DNA from: Verrucomicrobiia bacterium
Lineage (GTDB): Bacteria > Verrucomicrobiota > Verrucomicrobiia > Limisphaerales > UBA1319
NCBI GenBank assembly: GCA_017880715.1
Contig: JADGRT010000187.1
Location: 1-6,402, forward strand
DNA: 6,402 nt
Direction: 5' to 3'
This document shows positions 6,119-6,402 of the stretch, piece by piece (the first letter of the stretch is position 1; each line of letters opens with the position of its first letter). The translations under genes were made by a program, and so were the position numbers. The notes below the pieces were generated by a model. The model worked only from the letters and a program-made list of their open reading frames with translations. It searched no databases and was not told the origin of the DNA.

Positions 6119-6158
6119 TGGACATATTCATGTCCCAGGTAGGACATGAGTTTGTCCA
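6119..6158. repeat. Long dyad made of two inverted small palindromes
   Basis: The arms 6119-6135 and 6142-6158 can form 17 positions of stem around the 6-nt loop CAGGTA, with one T-T mismatch (6125/6152) and one T-G wobble (6127/6150). The inner 8 bp, TCATGTCC / GGACATGA, are perfect. Each arm is itself a palindrome: GGACAT-ATTC-ATGTCC (6120-6135) and GGACA-TGAGTT-TGTCC (6142-6157). The region can therefore fold as one long hairpin or as two small ones. No T-run follows, so it is not a classic terminator. Confidence 0.7.
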
Positions 6159-6190
6159 CCCATGGGCAAAGGGATTTCAGGCGTGTTCCG

Positions 6191-6206
6191 CGGAGTCGTG
6201 ACTCCG
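6191..6206. repeat. Short perfect palindrome
   Basis: CGGAGTC and GACTCCG (6191-6197, 6200-6206) form a near-continuous dyad with GT at the centre, or a 6-bp stem with loop CGTG. It has no GTAG foot and no inverted partner in the window. It resembles the small G+C hairpins of the surrounding block and is best read as one more intergenic palindromic repeat. Confidence 0.5.
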
Positions 6207-6235
6207 AGGTTGGCGGCGGCGCACGCGTCGAGCAA

Positions 6236-6310
6236 TCCCAACCCCCGTCGGGGTGGCATGTTTATAGCCAACGATGTCCATAAGAATATTTCCCAGCCCC
6301 ATCGGGGGAA
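6236..6310. repeat. CCCC/GGGG hairpin repeat, two imperfect direct copies
   Basis: Hairpin one is ACCCC-CGTC-GGGGT (6241-6254) and hairpin two is CCCC-ATC-GGGG (6297-6307). Both are preceded by TCCCA (6236 and 6291), which gives a 55-nt period, and both share TCGGGG. Between them is GGCATGTTTATAG (6255-6267) and A/T-richer sequence. From memory, hairpins of this kind followed by CATGTTTATAG recur in intergenic DNA of Verrucomicrobiota and Bacteroidota genomes; I cannot verify this here. The second hairpin ends 7 nt past the stop of the minus-strand frame and might act in its 3' end formation, but without a T-run. Confidence 0.6.
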
Positions 6311-6316
6311 TGGCCC

Positions 6317-6402
6317 TTACTTAAGACCTAAAACTTTCTTGCCAAGTCGCTTGCGACGCTTGGGGTGCGGCAGGGTTTCAAACAACATCTGGCGGCTCAA
6401 GC
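6317..6402 (-). CDS. C-terminal end of an unidentified minus-strand protein (partial)
   Basis: On the minus strand one frame is open from the window edge to a TAA stop at 6319-6317, giving 27 visible residues that end LPHPKRRKRLGKKVLGLK. The tail is strongly basic (8 Lys/Arg in the last 15), which fits a nucleic-acid- or membrane-binding C-terminus. An internal ATG (6390-6388) would leave only a 23-residue peptide with no ribosome binding site, so a gene running in from beyond the window is more likely. I do not recognise the family. The evidence is one short open frame, the absence of an alternative and a sensible convergent arrangement, so the call is tentative. Confidence 0.45.
   Translation of the reverse strand, partial: LSRQMLFETLPHPKRRKRLGKKVLGLK

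Larger units (their letters stand above)
5867..6316. other. Convergent intergenic region filled with palindromic repeats
   Basis: These 450 nt lie between the end of the transglutaminase gene and an apparent minus-strand gene. I find no coding sequence; short open frames crossing it translate the repeats. It holds at least five distinct dyad elements (5895-6000, 6012-6065, 6119-6158, 6191-6206, 6236-6310), described separately. None is followed by a run of T on the + strand, so none is a textbook intrinsic terminator, though any could help end transcription from either side. Nothing recognisable lies in 6066-6118 or 6207-6235. Confidence 0.75.

Noticed and set aside
5697..6142. Small open frames over the end of the transglutaminase and the following repeats
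   Set aside because: They read the 5895-6000 repeat or the gene in a wrong frame and have no ribosome binding site.
73..6310. CRISPR array
   Set aside because: The repeats are inverted pairs of palindromes with no regular direct repeat-spacer pattern and no cas genes.

Overview
The window is about 60% G+C by eye. It has four coding regions separated by stretches packed with short palindromic repeats. The repeat style (GTAG-bounded hairpins in inverted pairs, plus a CATGTTTATAG-type hairpin repeat) together with the MoxR / DUF58 / transglutaminase gene trio suggests a free-living member of the Verrucomicrobiota or a neighbouring PVC lineage. This is inference from style; no marker gene is present to prove it.

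Layout. Positions 1-242 hold an inverted pair of 24-nt hairpin repeats just upstream of a cytoplasmic iron-sulfur protein gene (243-1100, +). A 379-nt gap (1101-1479) is dominated by a two-hairpin inverted-pair repeat. Then comes a compact three-gene operon on the + strand: a MoxR-family AAA+ ATPase (1480-2430), a DUF58 membrane protein (2436-3794) and a large TgpA-like membrane transglutaminase (3806-5866). The junctions are 5 and 11 nt. A 450-nt gap (5867-6316) holds a second two-hairpin inverted pair and four further hairpin elements. The window ends inside what looks like the C-terminal end of a minus-strand gene (6317-6402) that converges on the operon.

How the genes work together. MoxR ATPases are thought to act as chaperone-like machines on proteins with von Willebrand A-like folds. 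DUF58 proteins contain a degenerate form of that fold next to membrane helices, and TgpA-like proteins carry an exported papain-fold transglutaminase domain. The trio is a widespread conserved module, probably acting at the cell envelope, but its substrate is not known and nothing here reveals one. The ferredoxin-like gene upstream is separated from it by the repeat block and is probably an independent transcription unit.

The most interesting content is not the genes. Three repeat elements (73-168, 1185-1335, 5895-6000) share one plan: GTAG on the left outer end, CTAC on the right outer end, and one base before a hairpin stem. The two arms are inverted copies in which most sequence differences fall in stems and are compensated on the partner strand. 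This is the layout of REP/BIME elements mobilised by Y1 (RAYT) transposases, but two of the three use a double-hairpin unit. No transposase gene is in the window.
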